Position numbers and translations under genes: made by a program
Notes under the pieces: model-generated
The model's database searches: none
What the model saw: the letters and a program-made list of their open reading frames with translations, nothing else
What the model was told of the DNA's origin: nothing
DNA from: Micromonospora sp. NBC_01740
GTDB lineage: Bacteria > Actinomycetota > Actinomycetes > Mycobacteriales > Micromonosporaceae
Direction of reading: 5' to 3'
Assembly (NCBI RefSeq): GCF_035920365.1
Contig: NZ_CP109150.1
Coordinates: 62,001 to 126,000, forward strand
DNA: 64,000 nt
Shown: positions 38,482-48,055 of the stretch, piece by piece
Layout: every line of letters begins with the position of its first letter
How positions within the stretch are numbered: the first letter of the stretch is position 1

Positions 38482-40062
38482 TCAGCCGGTGACGCGGCCG
38501 GCGTGGATGGCGCGTACGGCGTCGATGGTGTCGGCCTCCGCCGCCGTCTTGTCGTCGCGGTAGCGCACCACCCGGGCGAAGCGCAGCGCCATCCCGCCCG
38601 GGTAGCGGGAGCTGGTCTGCACCCCGTCGAAGGCGATCTCGACCACCTGCTCGGGGCGGACCCGCACCTCCCAGTCGCCGTGCTCGACGGCGAGGGCGAG
38701 GAAGCGCTCGGTCTGCCAGCGCAGCAGCTCGTCGGTGAGGCCCTTGAACGTCTTGCCGAGCATGACGAAGTCGCCGGTGCGCGGGTCGCGGGCGCCGAGG
38801 TGCAGGTTGGACAGCCAGCCCTCCCGCCGGCCGCTGCCCCACTCGACCGCGATCACCACCAGGTCGAGGGTGTGCCGGGGCTTCACCTTCACCCAGGCGG
38901 ATCCCCGCCGGCCGGCGTCGTAGGGTGCGTCGGGCGCCTTCACCACCACCCCCTCCTGGCCGGCGTCGATGGCGGCCGCGAACGCCTCGCCGGCCCGCTC
39001 CGGGTCGTCGACCTCCACCCGGCCGACCACGAGCGAGGCGTCGACCGCGGCGTCGAGCGCGGCCCAGCGCTCCCGGCCGGGCAGGTCGATCAGGTCGTCG
39101 CCGTCGAGGTGCAGCAGGTCGAAGAAGTACGGCGTCAGCACGGTCGCGCCCGTCGCCCCGGCGGCGGCCACGGCCGGGGCGACCGGGGCGGCGCCGGTGC
39201 TGCTCGGCGTGGTGCGCCGCGCCGCCCGGCTCGACGTCTGCTGGAAGGGCAGCGGACGGCCCGTCTCGTCGAGCCCGATCGCCTCCCCGTCGAGCACCAG
39301 CTCGCGTGCGGGCAGCGCCCGCACGGCGGCGACCACCTCCGGCACCCGGGCGGTGATGTCGTCCAGGCTGCGGGTGAACACGGCGATGTCGTCGCCGGAG
39401 CGGTGCACCTGGATCCGGATGCCGTCGAGCTTGACGTCGACCACGGCGGGGGTGCCCGTCGCCGCGAGCGCCTCGTCCACCGAGGGCGCGCTCTGCGCCA
39501 GCATCGGCGCGAGCGGGCGGCCGACCTGGAGGCCGAAGGCGCCCAGCGCCGCCGCGCCCCCGTCGAGCGCGGCGACCGCGACCGCGCGCAGGTCACCGGC
39601 GAGCAGCAGCGCCCGGCGTACGGCGACGAGCGGCACGTCGGCGGCCCGGGCCACCGCGTCGGCGAGCAGCCCCGCCTGCGCGCCCTGGCGCAGCTCACCG
39701 CTGAACAGGCCGGTCAGCAGCCGCTGCTCCTCGGCGGTGGCGGCGGCGTAGAGCGCGCCCAACAGCGCCCGGCGGCGGGCCTGGGAACCCGGCCCGTGCA
39801 CGGACGCGATCTCGTCGATGGCCGCGTCGACGGCGGACACGGTCAGGGTCGGCTCGGTGGCCGGCGGCGGCAGGTCACGCAGGCTCGCCCAGCCGACCCC
39901 GGTCTGCCGCTGGCGCAGCTCGCCGGCCAGCCAGCCGGCACCCGCCGGGACCTCGGACGGGTCGAGCGCCCGCAACGCGGCGGCGAGCAGCTCCACCTTG
40001 GTCCGCCGGGCCCGGGTGGCGCCGACGGCGGCGGAGGTGGCTGCCAGGTCGAGGAACCGCAC
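38482..40062 (-). CDS. ATP-dependent DNA ligase
   Basis: This 526-residue ligase resembles LigB-type actinobacterial enzymes. The N-terminal helical domain is followed by the nucleotidyltransferase core with the adenylated Lys in VDVKLDGIRIQVH (about 212), LVLDGEAIGLD, and EGVVVKAPDAPYD, then the OB domain (WVKVKPRHTLDLVVIAVEWG). It seals nicks using ATP, beside the NAD-dependent replicative ligase expected elsewhere. A Ser/Thr/Ala-rich insertion of about 35 residues lies before LTPYFFDLLHLDG. The GTG start at 40062 follows AGGA. Confidence 0.93.
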   Translation of the reverse strand: MRFLDLAATSAAVGATRARRTKVELLAAALRALDPSEVPAGAGWLAGELRQRQTGVGWASLRDLPPPATEPTLTVSAVDAAIDEIASVHGPGSQARRRALLGALYAAATAEEQRLLTGLFSGELRQGAQAGLLADAVARAADVPLVAVRRALLLAGDLRAVAVAALDGGAAALGAFGLQVGRPLAPMLAQSAPSVDEALAATGTPAVVDVKLDGIRIQVHRSGDDIAVFTRSLDDITARVPEVVAAVRALPARELVLDGEAIGLDETGRPLPFQQTSSRAARRTTPSSTGAAPVAPAVAAAGATGATVLTPYFFDLLHLDGDDLIDLPGRERWAALDAAVDASLVVGRVEVDDPERAGEAFAAAIDAGQEGVVVKAPDAPYDAGRRGSAWVKVKPRHTLDLVVIAVEWGSGRREGWLSNLHLGARDPRTGDFVMLGKTFKGLTDELLRWQTERFLALAVEHGDWEVRVRPEQVVEIAFDGVQTSSRYPGGMALRFARVVRYRDDKTAAEADTIDAVRAIHAGRVTG

Positions 40063-40148
40063 GGCTCCATCCTGCCAGCCACCCCCGACACGACCCCGGG
40101 CATTGCCGTGCCCGGGCGCCGGAAACCTCCGCCCGCCGGGATGGCGGG

Positions 40149-40355
40149 TCAGGCCGAGACGGGTTCCTCGATGCGCAGCCCGCGGGCGCGGATCTCCTCG
40201 GCGACCCGGGAGAGCACCGTGTCGAGAGCGACCAGCGCGGCGGACAGGTCGCCGAGCTGTTCCTTGAGCGTGTCCTCGGACCACGCGGAGACGTCGACGT
40301 CCCCCAGGGCGCTGACGGCGGCGTCGAGCCGGCCCATCACCTCATTCGTACGCAT
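40149..40355 (-). CDS. Small conserved hypothetical protein with coiled-coil character
   Basis: A 68-residue protein starting MRTNEVMGRLDAAVSALGD and rich in Leu, Ala and acidic residues; heptad spacing through the LSAALVALDTVLSRVAEEI region suggests an amphipathic helix pair. It has no Cys, signal or membrane segment. The frame shows normal high-GC codon bias but no good Shine-Dalgarno sequence. It lies between the ligase and the M20 peptidase genes, on the same strand. Function unknown. Confidence 0.55.
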   Translation of the reverse strand: MRTNEVMGRLDAAVSALGDVDVSAWSEDTLKEQLGDLSAALVALDTVLSRVAEEIRARGLRIEEPVSA

Positions 40356-40432
40356 GTTCGAGAGGCTATAACAACCCGACCGGCGACACACCGCAAACTC
40401 CCACATCGACCCGGAAGTTACGGTTCCGACAC

Positions 40433-41800
40433 CTAACGCCCGTCGACGCCCGCCTCGGCGACCTTCTTCAGCAGCAGCGCCTCGGCCAGACAGACCCGGG
40501 CGAACTCCCCGAGGTGCAGGCTCTCGTTCGGGCCGTGCGCCCGGGCCTGCGGGTCCTCCACGCCGGTCACCAGGATCGCCGCGCGCGGGAACATCTCCTG
40601 GAAGGTGGCGATGAACGGGATCGAGCCGCCGATGCCGAGGTCCACCGGGTCGGTGCCGTCCCAGGCGGTCCGGAACGCCGAGCGGGCCGCGTCGAACATC
40701 GGCCCGGACGCGTCGATGACGCACGGCGCGCCGTCGTGCTCGAAGACGACTGTCACCCGCGCGCCCCACGGGGCGTGCTTCTCGAGGTGGGCGCGCAGGG
40801 CCGCGTACGCCCGCTTCGGGTCGTCGCCCGGCGCCAGCCGTACGCTCAGCTTGGCCCTGGCCGCCGGCACCAGGGCGTTCGGCGCCTCGGCGGTGGACGG
40901 GGCGTCGATGCCGAGCACCGCGAGGGCCGGCTTGGTCCAGAGCCGCTCGGTGATCCGTCCGGTGCCGATGAGGCTGACGCCCTCGGCCAGCCCCGCCTCG
41001 GCGCGGAACCGGTCCTCCGGGTAGTCGACGCTCGCGCCCTCCCGGGCGACCAGCCCGTCGACGGCCACGTCCCCGGCCTCGGTGTGCAGGGTGGCCAGCA
41101 ACCGCGCCAGGGCGGTCAGCGCGTCCGGCACGGGACCGCCGTAGACGCCGCTGTGCACGGCGTGGTCGAGGGTGCGCACCTCCACGAAGCAGTTGACGAT
41201 GCCGCGCAGGGACGTGGTCAGCGCCGGTACGCCGATGTCCCAGTTGGTGGAGTCGGCGATCACGATGACGTCCGAGGCGATCTCGTCGCGGTGCTCGGCG
41301 AGCAGCCGCTCCAACGAGTCGGAGCCGTACTCCTCCTCGCCCTCGACGAAGAGCACCACGCCGACCGGCAACGCGTCACCGTACGCGCGCAGCGCCGCCA
41401 CGTGCGCCATGATGCCGGCCTTGTCGTCGGCGGCGCCCCGGCCGTAGAGCCGACCGTCCCGCTCCACCGGCTCGAACGGGTCCGACTCCCACAGCGTCAG
41501 GTCGCCGACCGGCTGCACGTCGTGGTGGGCGTAGAGCAGCACCGTCGGCGCCCCGGGCGGGGCCGCCTTCCGCCCGATCACGGCCGGCTGGCCGCCGGAG
41601 CGCACGATCTTGACGTCGAGACCGCAGCCGCGCACCAGCTCGGCCACCGCCTCGGCGGAACGCTCCACGTGCGAGTGGTCGAAGCCCTCGAACGCGATGC
41701 CGGGAATGCGGACGAGGCGTTCCAGGTCGGCGCGGACGCCGGGCAGCTCCCGCTCGACGGCGGCCCGGACCTCGGACTCGGACATGAGGGGTGTGGTCAT
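40433..41800 (-). CDS. M20 family dipeptidase
   Basis: This protein of about 455 residues is a zinc metallopeptidase of the M20/CNDP type. Metal ligands are in LLYAHHDVQPVG, GRGAADDKAGIMAHV and VVLFVEGEEEYGS; HAVHSGVYGG marks the lid domain. It probably hydrolyses dipeptides in the cytoplasm. ATG at 41800 is used; an ATG three codons earlier is possible. A 17-bp palindrome overlaps the region just upstream and includes TACGAT seven bases ahead of the ATG, so the mRNA may be leaderless. Confidence 0.9.
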   Translation of the reverse strand: MTTPLMSESEVRAAVERELPGVRADLERLVRIPGIAFEGFDHSHVERSAEAVAELVRGCGLDVKIVRSGGQPAVIGRKAAPPGAPTVLLYAHHDVQPVGDLTLWESDPFEPVERDGRLYGRGAADDKAGIMAHVAALRAYGDALPVGVVLFVEGEEEYGSDSLERLLAEHRDEIASDVIVIADSTNWDIGVPALTTSLRGIVNCFVEVRTLDHAVHSGVYGGPVPDALTALARLLATLHTEAGDVAVDGLVAREGASVDYPEDRFRAEAGLAEGVSLIGTGRITERLWTKPALAVLGIDAPSTAEAPNALVPAARAKLSVRLAPGDDPKRAYAALRAHLEKHAPWGARVTVVFEHDGAPCVIDASGPMFDAARSAFRTAWDGTDPVDLGIGGSIPFIATFQEMFPRAAILVTGVEDPQARAHGPNESLHLGEFARVCLAEALLLKKVAEAGVDGR

Positions 41801-41802
41801 GA

Positions 41803-41819
41803 CCGGCATCGTATGCCGG
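41803..41819. promoter_or_regulatory. Palindrome at the M20 peptidase start
   Basis: CCGGCAT-CGT-ATGCCGG is a perfect seven-base inverted repeat, two bases upstream of the peptidase ATG. It contains a -10-like TACGAT on the minus strand, so it could be an operator over the promoter of a leaderless transcript. Confidence 0.4.
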
Positions 41820-41884
41820 CCTTACCGACCGTCCCATCCCGCCCGAGGCCGGAGTGACGGTTCGGTACCGGCCGGCCCGACCGC

Positions 41885-42508
41885 TCAGCGGCGGCGCACG
41901 TAGTAGCGGTCGGCGTCGTGCGGCAGGCCCGGGGCGCCGTCGACCACCAGGTCCGCGCGCGCCTCGGTGCCGTCGGCGGCGAAGTGCGACCGCTCCCCGA
42001 GGTGCCAGCGACGCAGCTCCGGCAGGATCTCCGGGCCGTCGCGCTCGATCGCCCGGGCCAGCCGCAGCGGCGCCGGGGCGGTGACGAAGACGGCCAGGGT
42101 CAGGTCCGCGGTGGCGGCGGCCCGCGCCGCGCTCACCCCCTCGACGAGGAGCACCGGCGCGACCGGGACCGGCACCGGGCGCGGCAGGAAGGCCCGCCGG
42201 ACCCAGCTGAACCGGCGGTACGCCCCCGGCCGACCGGCGCGCAGCGGCCCGAGCACCCACTCCTCCAGCCGGGGCCAGAAGGTGAGCTGGTCGTCCCAGC
42301 CGTCGAGCAGGTCGTCGGTGTGCACCACCGGCGGCGGGCTGCCGCCGGGCAGGGCGGCGAGGGCGTCCGCGAGCCGCGCCGCGAACGCGCTCTTGCCCGC
42401 GCCGCTCGGCCCGTCCACCGCCACCAGCCGGGTCCGCCCCAACCGCGCCGGCCCGGCGAGCACCCGCCGGGCCAGCCGGTCGTACGCCTCGACCACCGCC
42501 ACCGCCAC
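41885..42508 (-). CDS. Uridine kinase-like P-loop phosphotransferase
   Basis: About 207 residues with Walker A VDGPSGAGKSAFA (about residue 33), HTDDLLDGWDD as the Asp-rich strand and LLVEGVSAARAA as the Walker B-like strand. This is the uridine/cytidine kinase or phosphoribulokinase-like fold. Actinobacterial proteins of this kind are annotated as ATP-binding or uridine kinase; the substrate is not certain. The start is uncertain: GTG at 42508 is used, and there is no clear Shine-Dalgarno sequence. Confidence 0.75.
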   Translation of the reverse strand: MAVAVVEAYDRLARRVLAGPARLGRTRLVAVDGPSGAGKSAFAARLADALAALPGGSPPPVVHTDDLLDGWDDQLTFWPRLEEWVLGPLRAGRPGAYRRFSWVRRAFLPRPVPVPVAPVLLVEGVSAARAAATADLTLAVFVTAPAPLRLARAIERDGPEILPELRRWHLGERSHFAADGTEARADLVVDGAPGLPHDADRYYVRRR

Positions 42509-42685
42509 GTGCCCGACGGTAACCAGGCCGGGCCCCCCGTCACGGAGCGGGCCTGCGGTGACGGGCGGCCCGGCGTCGGCGGGCCGCGCGGGACGCTCCG
42601 ATCGGGGGTCGCCCGAACGAGCGTTCGTCGGGTGCGGCGGGGCGTTCGGCGGGCGGACTCCGCGACGGGGCGGGATGATCTGCTG

Positions 42686-43102
42686 GTGTCCCACAGCGTG
42701 ATGAGTCCGGGCGTCGACGCCCTCCTGGAACAGGCCCGCGCCGGGGTACGCCGGCTGACCCCGCACCAGACCGTCGAGGCGGTCCGTACCGGGGCGTTGC
42801 TTATCGACACCCGCACCGACACACAGCGGCAGGAGCAGGGCGACCTGCCCGGCGCCATCGTGATCGACCGGACGGTGCTGGAGTGGCGACTCGACCCGGC
42901 CAGCGCATGGCGGATCCCGGAGGCCACGGCGTACGACCAGCGGATCGTGGTGGTGTGCCGCCAGGGCTACAGCTCCAGCCTCGCGGTCGCGAGCCTGCGG
43001 GCGCTCGGGCTGCACCTCGCGACCGACATGATCGGCGGCGTGCAGGCCTGGCGCGAGGCGGGGCTGCCCATGTCCGACCGCCCCGCCGACATCCGCCCCT
43101 GA
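42686..43102 (+). CDS. Rhodanese-like domain protein
   Basis: A single rhodanese domain of 138 residues: GALLIDTRTDTQRQEQGDLP, the active-site loop CRQGYSSSLAV with the catalytic Cys (about residue 91), and MIGGVQAWREAGLP at the end. It could transfer sulfane sulfur or act in signalling; the partner is unknown. Starts at GTG 42686, GTG 42698 or ATG 42701 are possible. It diverges from the P-loop kinase gene. Confidence 0.85.
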   Translation: MSHSVMSPGVDALLEQARAGVRRLTPHQTVEAVRTGALLIDTRTDTQRQEQGDLPGAIVIDRTVLEWRLDPASAWRIPEATAYDQRIVVVCRQGYSSSLAVASLRALGLHLATDMIGGVQAWREAGLPMSDRPADIRP

Positions 43103-43403
43103 CCCACCGCCCGACCCCCCGCCCCCCGCCCCCGCCCGCAGCCCGCAGCCCGCAGCCCGCAGCCCGCAGCCGAGGCGATGATCAAGAGGTTTGCGCCCTG
43201 ATTCGAGCCTCCACAGGACGCAAACTTCTTGATCACCCCCGCGAGACGTGGCACGGGGGGGGTGCGAGGGCGGGCGGGGTGCGGGTGCGGGTGCGGGTGG
43301 GGGTTGGCAGGGCGGGGGTGGTGGGGCGCACCCGGGGGTCCGCGAGGCCGCCGTGGTGGGCACCCCGCACCCCGACCTCGGGTCGGGGATTCCTGGGGTT
43401 CGG
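43103..43403. other. Repeat-rich intergenic region
   Basis: No gene is seen between the rhodanese and cobQ ends. The stretch holds about five head-to-tail copies of the seven-base unit CCGCAGC (43135-43171), a long palindrome (43179-43235) and a run of GGGTGC repeats (43277-43306). Both flanking genes converge here, so part of it should serve as terminator. Confidence 0.65.
43179..43235. repeat. Palindromic element with 17-bp arms
   Basis: TGATCAAGAGGTTTGCG (43179-43195) pairs with CGCAAACTTCTTGATCA (43219-43235) with one mismatch around a 23-base loop. The length and the TGATCA ends suggest a dispersed MITE or REP-like element; it may also act as terminator for the convergent genes. Confidence 0.75.
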
Positions 43404-44948
43404 TCAGGGGGTTTCCGGGGCTCCGGGTGGGATGAAGGGGAGGCCGGCGGGCGGGCCGGACTCGACGAGGCGCCAGAGAGCGTCGGTGTCGAGGTGCTCC
43501 TCGACCAGGTCGCCGAGCAGGTCCAGGGAGCGCTCGCGGGCGGCGGCGAAGGCGGTGTCGGGGGCCACCGTGAAACCGGTGCGGCCGGCGAGCCGGGCCA
43601 CCTCGGTCAGGAACCGGCGGCGGAACCCGTCGGACTCGAAGGCGCCGTGCCAGTGGGTGCCGTGCACGGCACCCACCACGGCCCCCTCGCCGCTGCCGTC
43701 CGCGCAGGTCAGCAGCGGAGTCAGCGCCGGGTCGGCGTGTGAGACGTACCCGTGGTGGATCTCGTAGCCGTGGACCGGGACGTCGCCGCGGGCGGTGCCG
43801 ACCGACTGCCGGACGGTCTTGCGCGGGTCGAAGGTGACCTCGATCGGCAGCAGGCCCAGCCCCGGTACGCTGCCCTGCCGGCTCTCCACCGGGTCGTGGA
43901 TCGCCCGGGCCAGCATCTGGAAGCCGCCGCAGATGCCGAGCAGCGGCTTGCCGGCCGCCGCGTGCGCCAGGACGGCGTCGGCCAGGCCGGTCTGCCGCAG
44001 CCAGGCCAGGTCGGCCACGGTCGACTTCGAGCCGGGCAGCACGACGAGGTCGGCGGCGGCCAGTTCGGCCGGCTCGACGGTCAGCCGGACCCGCACGCCC
44101 GGCTCGGTGGCGAGCGCCTCGACGTCGGTGGCGTTGCTGATCCGGGGCAGCCGGACCACGGCCACGTCCAGCCAGTCGGTGCCGCGCGGGGCCGCCGGTC
44201 GGCCGAGCACCCGGCCGTACGCGAGCGAGTCCTCCGCGTCGAGCCAGAGGTCGAGCGCCCAGGGCAGCACCCCGTACGTCGGCCGGCCGGTGACCTGGCG
44301 CAGCATGTCCAGCCCCGGCCGGAGGAGCCCGAGGTCGCCCCGGAACTTGTTGATCACGAAGCCGGCGATCAGCGCCTGGTCGGCCGGGTCCAGCAGGGCG
44401 AGGGTGCCGAACATCGAGGCGAAGACCCCGCCCCGGTCGATGTCGCCGACCACGATCGCGGGCAGGCCGGCGTGCCGGGCCAGGCCCATGTTCACGTAGT
44501 CGCCGGCCCGCAGGTTGATCTCCGCGGGGCTGCCGGCGCCCTCGCAGATCACCACGTCGTACGCGGCCCGCAGCTCGGCGAGCGCCGCGTACGCCGTCTC
44601 GGCGAGCCGGGGCCGCAGCTCGCGGAAGTTGCCCGCGGTGACCGTGTCGACGGCCTCGCCGAGCAGCACCACCTGGCTGGCCAGGTCGCTGCCCGGCTTG
44701 AGCAGCACCGGGTTGAACCGCAGGTCGGGGGCGAGTCCGCAGGCGGCGGCCTGCATCGCCTGCGCCCGCCCGATCTCGCCGCCCCGGCCGTCCGGGCCGA
44801 CGACGACGGCGGAGTTGTTGGACATGTTCTGCGCCTTGAACGGCGCCACCTTCACGCCCCGGCGGTGCAGCCAGCGGCAGATGCCGGCGGTGAGCACGCT
44901 CTTGCCGGCGTCGGAGGTGGTGCCGGCGACCAGCAGGCCACCGCTCAC
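43404..44948 (-). CDS. cobQ: Cobyric acid synthase
   Basis: This 514-residue CobQ/CbiP amidates positions b, d, e and g of adenosylcobyrinate a,c-diamide. The ATPase part has [18 protein letters not shown] and [13 protein letters not shown]; the glutaminase part keeps Cys in [11 protein letters not shown] (about 337) and His in [10 protein letters not shown]. So, unlike CobB here, the GATase site is intact. The GTG at 44948 overlaps the cobD stop (GTGA), coupling the two genes. Confidence 0.95.
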   Translation of the reverse strand: MSGGLLVAGTTSDAGKSVLTAGICRWLHRRGVKVAPFKAQNMSNNSAVVVGPDGRGGEIGRAQAMQAAACGLAPDLRFNPVLLKPGSDLASQVVLLGEAVDTVTAGNFRELRPRLAETAYAALAELRAAYDVVICEGAGSPAEINLRAGDYVNMGLARHAGLPAIVVGDIDRGGVFASMFGTLALLDPADQALIAGFVINKFRGDLGLLRPGLDMLRQVTGRPTYGVLPWALDLWLDAEDSLAYGRVLGRPAAPRGTDWLDVAVVRLPRISNATDVEALATEPGVRVRLTVEPAELAAADLVVLPGSKSTVADLAWLRQTGLADAVLAHAAAGKPLLGICGGFQMLARAIHDPVESRQGSVPGLGLLPIEVTFDPRKTVRQSVGTARGDVPVHGYEIHHGYVSHADPALTPLLTCADGSGEGAVVGAVHGTHWHGAFESDGFRRRFLTEVARLAGRTGFTVAPDTAFAAARERSLDLLGDLVEEHLDTDALWRLVESGPPAGLPFIPPGAPETP

Positions 44949-45958
44949 CGGCGCCCCTCCCGCCCGGCGGCGACGCTCCGCTGCGCGGCCCGGCGGCCGA
45001 CGGCGCCCACCAGCCGGCCGAGGGTCAGCGGGTACGTGGCCGCCAGCCCGAGCGCGGCCAGCCCGACCGCGCCCGAGATCCGGGCGGCCCGCTTGAGGTG
45101 CCGCGCCTCGGGACGGGGGCCGTCGCCGAGGAACGGGCGCACCTCGGAGCGCCCGAAGTAGACGTTGCGCCCGCCCAGCCGTACGCCGAGGGCGCCGGCC
45201 ATCGCCGCCTCGCACTGCCCGGCGTTCGGGCTGGGGTGGTCGTTGCGGTCCCGGCGCCACACGCGCCACGCCCGGTCCCGGTCGCCGTGCGCGGTCGGCG
45301 CGACCGCGACGGTGAGCAGGCCCGTCAGCCGCGCGGGCACCAGGTTGAGCAGGTCGTCGAGGCGGGCGGCGGGGGTGCCGAACCGGGCGTACCGCGGCGA
45401 GCGGTGGCCCACCATCGCGTCGAGGGTGTTCGCCGCGCGGTACCCGAGCAGGCCGGGCAGCCCCGCGACGGCGCCCCACAGCAGCGGGGCGACGACCGCG
45501 TCCGAGGTGTTCTCGGCGAGCGACTCCACGGTGGCGCGGGCCAGTTCGGGCTCGTCGAGCGCGGACGGGTCCCGGCCGCAGAGGTGGCCGAGCCGCTGCC
45601 GGGCCGCCGGGAGGTCGCCGGCGCGCAGCGCACGCCCCATGACGGTGGCCTCGTGCCGCAGCGTGCGGCCGCCCAGCACCGTCCAGGTGCCGGCGGCGAC
45701 CAGGACGGCCCGGGCCACCGGCCGGCGCCGGGTGGCGACGGTGGCGGCCACGCCGAGCAGCACCGGCGCGCCGACCGCCAGCGCGGTGAACGCCGCTCCG
45801 GCAAGCCGGTCCGGGCGGTACGTCCGCCGCTCCAGTGCCCCGGCGGCGCGACCGAAGCCGGCCACGGGGTGGTACCGGCGGGGGTCTCCGAGGAGCGCGT
45901 CGAGGGCGTACCCCGCGACCAGTCCCGCCGCGGTCGCCACCGGCGTCGCCTGTCGCAC
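44945..45958 (-). CDS. cobD: Adenosylcobinamide-phosphate synthase
   Basis: This 337-residue membrane protein of the CbiB/CobD family joins aminopropanol (phosphate) to cobyric acid. It has four to five hydrophobic segments and the signatures [32 protein letters not shown] and [18 protein letters not shown]. It is first in the cobD-cobQ pair. The ATG at 45958 has GGAGG-like sequence upstream (GGAGGTGGTGACGGGTGCG). Confidence 0.93.
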   Translation of the reverse strand: MRQATPVATAAGLVAGYALDALLGDPRRYHPVAGFGRAAGALERRTYRPDRLAGAAFTALAVGAPVLLGVAATVATRRRPVARAVLVAAGTWTVLGGRTLRHEATVMGRALRAGDLPAARQRLGHLCGRDPSALDEPELARATVESLAENTSDAVVAPLLWGAVAGLPGLLGYRAANTLDAMVGHRSPRYARFGTPAARLDDLLNLVPARLTGLLTVAVAPTAHGDRDRAWRVWRRDRNDHPSPNAGQCEAAMAGALGVRLGGRNVYFGRSEVRPFLGDGPRPEARHLKRAARISGAVGLAALGLAATYPLTLGRLVGAVGRRAAQRSVAAGREGRR

Positions 45959-46087
45959 CCGTCACCACCTCCGGCCGGCCAGCCTAGCCGAGCGCCAGGC
46001 CGGCCTCCGGCACGTCCGCGACCCGTGCCGCCGGCGGGGTGACCGCCCGCCGCCCGGGCCGTTGCCCGTGGACGGGACAGGGACCGG

Positions 46088-46975
46088 TCAGGAGTAGCGG
46101 AAGTCAGCTGGCGAGACGGGCTTGCCGCCGCAGGTGGGTGGAGTTCCCGCGCAGCCCACCCAATGGTCCGCCCCGGCCATGACCCGATATCCGCGCGGGC
46201 TGACGAAGCCGGTGGTGCGGAACGACTGGCCGTGGTTGGTGACCTCGACGCTCTGCGCCTTCCCGTCCACGACGAGGTCGAGGACGATCACCCACTCGAC
46301 GGTGCCCTTCGTGGTGGCGGTCAGCTCGAAGACCTCGGTCTCCCCTTTCTGCAGGGTGAATCCGAACAGCGGCAGCCGGCCGTCGACCTTGGTGGCGTAC
46401 TCGGCCGACGGTTCCGCCCTGTCCAGGTCCATGGCGATCCGCCGCGGCGTGGCGACGCCCTGCGGGCCACCGCAGGCCAGTGAGATGCCGCCCGGGTCCG
46501 GGGTCGCCGTCCGCCGGATCGGTCGTGCGCGCATCCCGTCGATGAGCACCCCCTTGTCGGACGCGCCCTGCACCACGAGGCGTACCCGGGTGGCCTCCTG
46601 GTCCACCCCGCCGTTGCCGTGCGCCCAGTCCAGGATCGAGCCGCAGGTGAGCGGAGGCGGCGTGGCGGGACGCGCGTCCGCGGGCAGGACGACCGAGAAC
46701 GTGCCGTTTCCCCAGGCCGCCACGGTGGCCGGGTTGCTCACCACGTTGACGGCGATCGGCCGCTGCGGGTCGAGCGCCTTCGGCACGAAGAAGCCCACCA
46801 CTCCCCCGATGACCGCCGTGACGGTCCCGGCCACCACGAACCACCAGCCCTTGCTGAGGGATTGCAGCACTCGTTGCTTCGGCGTCAGTTCCTGCTGCGC
46901 GGCGGCACTGTCACGCGGACGCCGTCGGGTATCGACCAGACCTGCCCGCCCTCGCCGCCGTCGAGAAGCAGCCAT
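46088..46975 (-). CDS. Hypothetical membrane-anchored protein
   Basis: A 295-residue protein with a basic, Arg-rich N-terminus (about 40 residues), one membrane helix (WWFVVAGTVTAVIGGVVGFF) and an extracellular domain of about 230 residues with four Cys that may form two disulfides (CGS, CGG, CAG, CGG contexts). No family recognised. The ATG at 46975 has GGAGG seven bases upstream, but makes a 91-bp overlap with the preceding lipoprotein gene; a GTG near 46870 is the alternative. Confidence 0.6.
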   Translation of the reverse strand: MAASRRRRGRAGLVDTRRRPRDSAAAQQELTPKQRVLQSLSKGWWFVVAGTVTAVIGGVVGFFVPKALDPQRPIAVNVVSNPATVAAWGNGTFSVVLPADARPATPPPLTCGSILDWAHGNGGVDQEATRVRLVVQGASDKGVLIDGMRARPIRRTATPDPGGISLACGGPQGVATPRRIAMDLDRAEPSAEYATKVDGRLPLFGFTLQKGETEVFELTATTKGTVEWVIVLDLVVDGKAQSVEVTNHGQSFRTTGFVSPRGYRVMAGADHWVGCAGTPPTCGGKPVSPADFRYS

Positions 46976-47844
46976 TTCCCGTCCTCCGTGAAGTGCGGCT
47001 CTACCCCGAAGTACCTCAACTGATGGTCCCCGTTCAGCGGCGGTCGCTCAGGCAGCGCCCAGACCCGCTGCTCGCGCCGGCTGGCCACGTCCCACAGCGT
47101 CAACCTGTTGTCCGGAATGACCAGCGCCACCCGGCTTCCGGCCCGGTCCACCGCGCCGGTGTCCGCCCCACATCCGCACGGCACCCAGGTGAGTTGCTGG
47201 CTCTCCACCGCCCAGTGCAGGAACCCGTCGCTGCCTGCGGCAACGGCCTGCCTTCCCTGGTCGAAAACGGCGAGCGATCCCGAGTACCAGTAGGAGCCTG
47301 GGTCGTTGGACACCTCTATCTGCGGCGGCACCGGCGAGGCGACCCACTTCCCCGTCGCGATGTCGATCACCACGAGGCGACCGTTGCGGACCTTCTGGTA
47401 ATGCTCCCGGCCGACGAGGTGAGTGCTGTCCGCCGAGAAGCGGATGCTCTCCAGGGGTGGCGTGAACAGCGCCTTCGGCCGCTTGGTCGTCAGGTCGTAG
47501 GCGATGACCGTGTCGGGATGGGCTACGGCGAGATAGTGCCCGTCGGGTGAGAAGTCCATGCCGATGATCCGGTCGACAGCGGTGCCGAACCGGCCGAACT
47601 CCTTGCCGTCGCGAGTGACCACGACCCATTCGTCGACGTGCTTCGCCGCGAACCGCCCGTCCCGGCTGAGATGCTGGTCGAGCTGGCGCCACGACAGTTC
47701 GAAGGTCTCGGCCGGCAGCGTGATCGAGGTCGGTGCCGCACTGGTCGTGACGATCGGGTCCGACCCGTCGGAGGTGGCTACTTCGGGAGCTGACTGGCAG
47801 GCCGCCAGGCACGCCAGCGCCACGAACCCCGCCAGCAATCTCAT
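46885..47844 (-). CDS. Lipoprotein with WD40/beta-propeller-like repeats
   Basis: A 319-residue protein with a lipobox LAAC at residues 14-17 (mature Cys about 17) and repeated propeller strands: GRFAAKHVDEWVVV, GMDFSPDGHYLAVAHPDTVI, RFSADSTHLVGREHY, VALVIPDNRLTLWDVASRRE. It is exported and lipid-anchored; it may bind a partner or sense a cell-surface ligand. The ATG at 47844 has AGAAGG six bases upstream. It overlaps the next gene, which also encodes an extracellular domain, so they may work together. Confidence 0.75.
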   Translation of the reverse strand: MRLLAGFVALACLAACQSAPEVATSDGSDPIVTTSAAPTSITLPAETFELSWRQLDQHLSRDGRFAAKHVDEWVVVTRDGKEFGRFGTAVDRIIGMDFSPDGHYLAVAHPDTVIAYDLTTKRPKALFTPPLESIRFSADSTHLVGREHYQKVRNGRLVVIDIATGKWVASPVPPQIEVSNDPGSYWYSGSLAVFDQGRQAVAAGSDGFLHWAVESQQLTWVPCGCGADTGAVDRAGSRVALVIPDNRLTLWDVASRREQRVWALPERPPLNGDHQLRYFGVEPHFTEDGKWLLLDGGEGGQVWSIPDGVRVTVPPRSRN

Positions 47845-48055
47845 CGACAACCTTCTTTGGAATCGTCGGATGTCAATTCGACATTCTATAAAGTCCGGGC
47901 CGGCCCCGCTGTACCGCCGGCCGGGCCAGGGGCGCCTCCCGGGCCCGCCCGCGGCCCGTACCGCCGATCAGGTCGACGCGCGTCGCCGGGCGGCACGCGG
48001 GGTGACGCCGGTGCTGCCGACGCCACCCCGCCCCCGTCGTGCCGCCCGCGACCGG

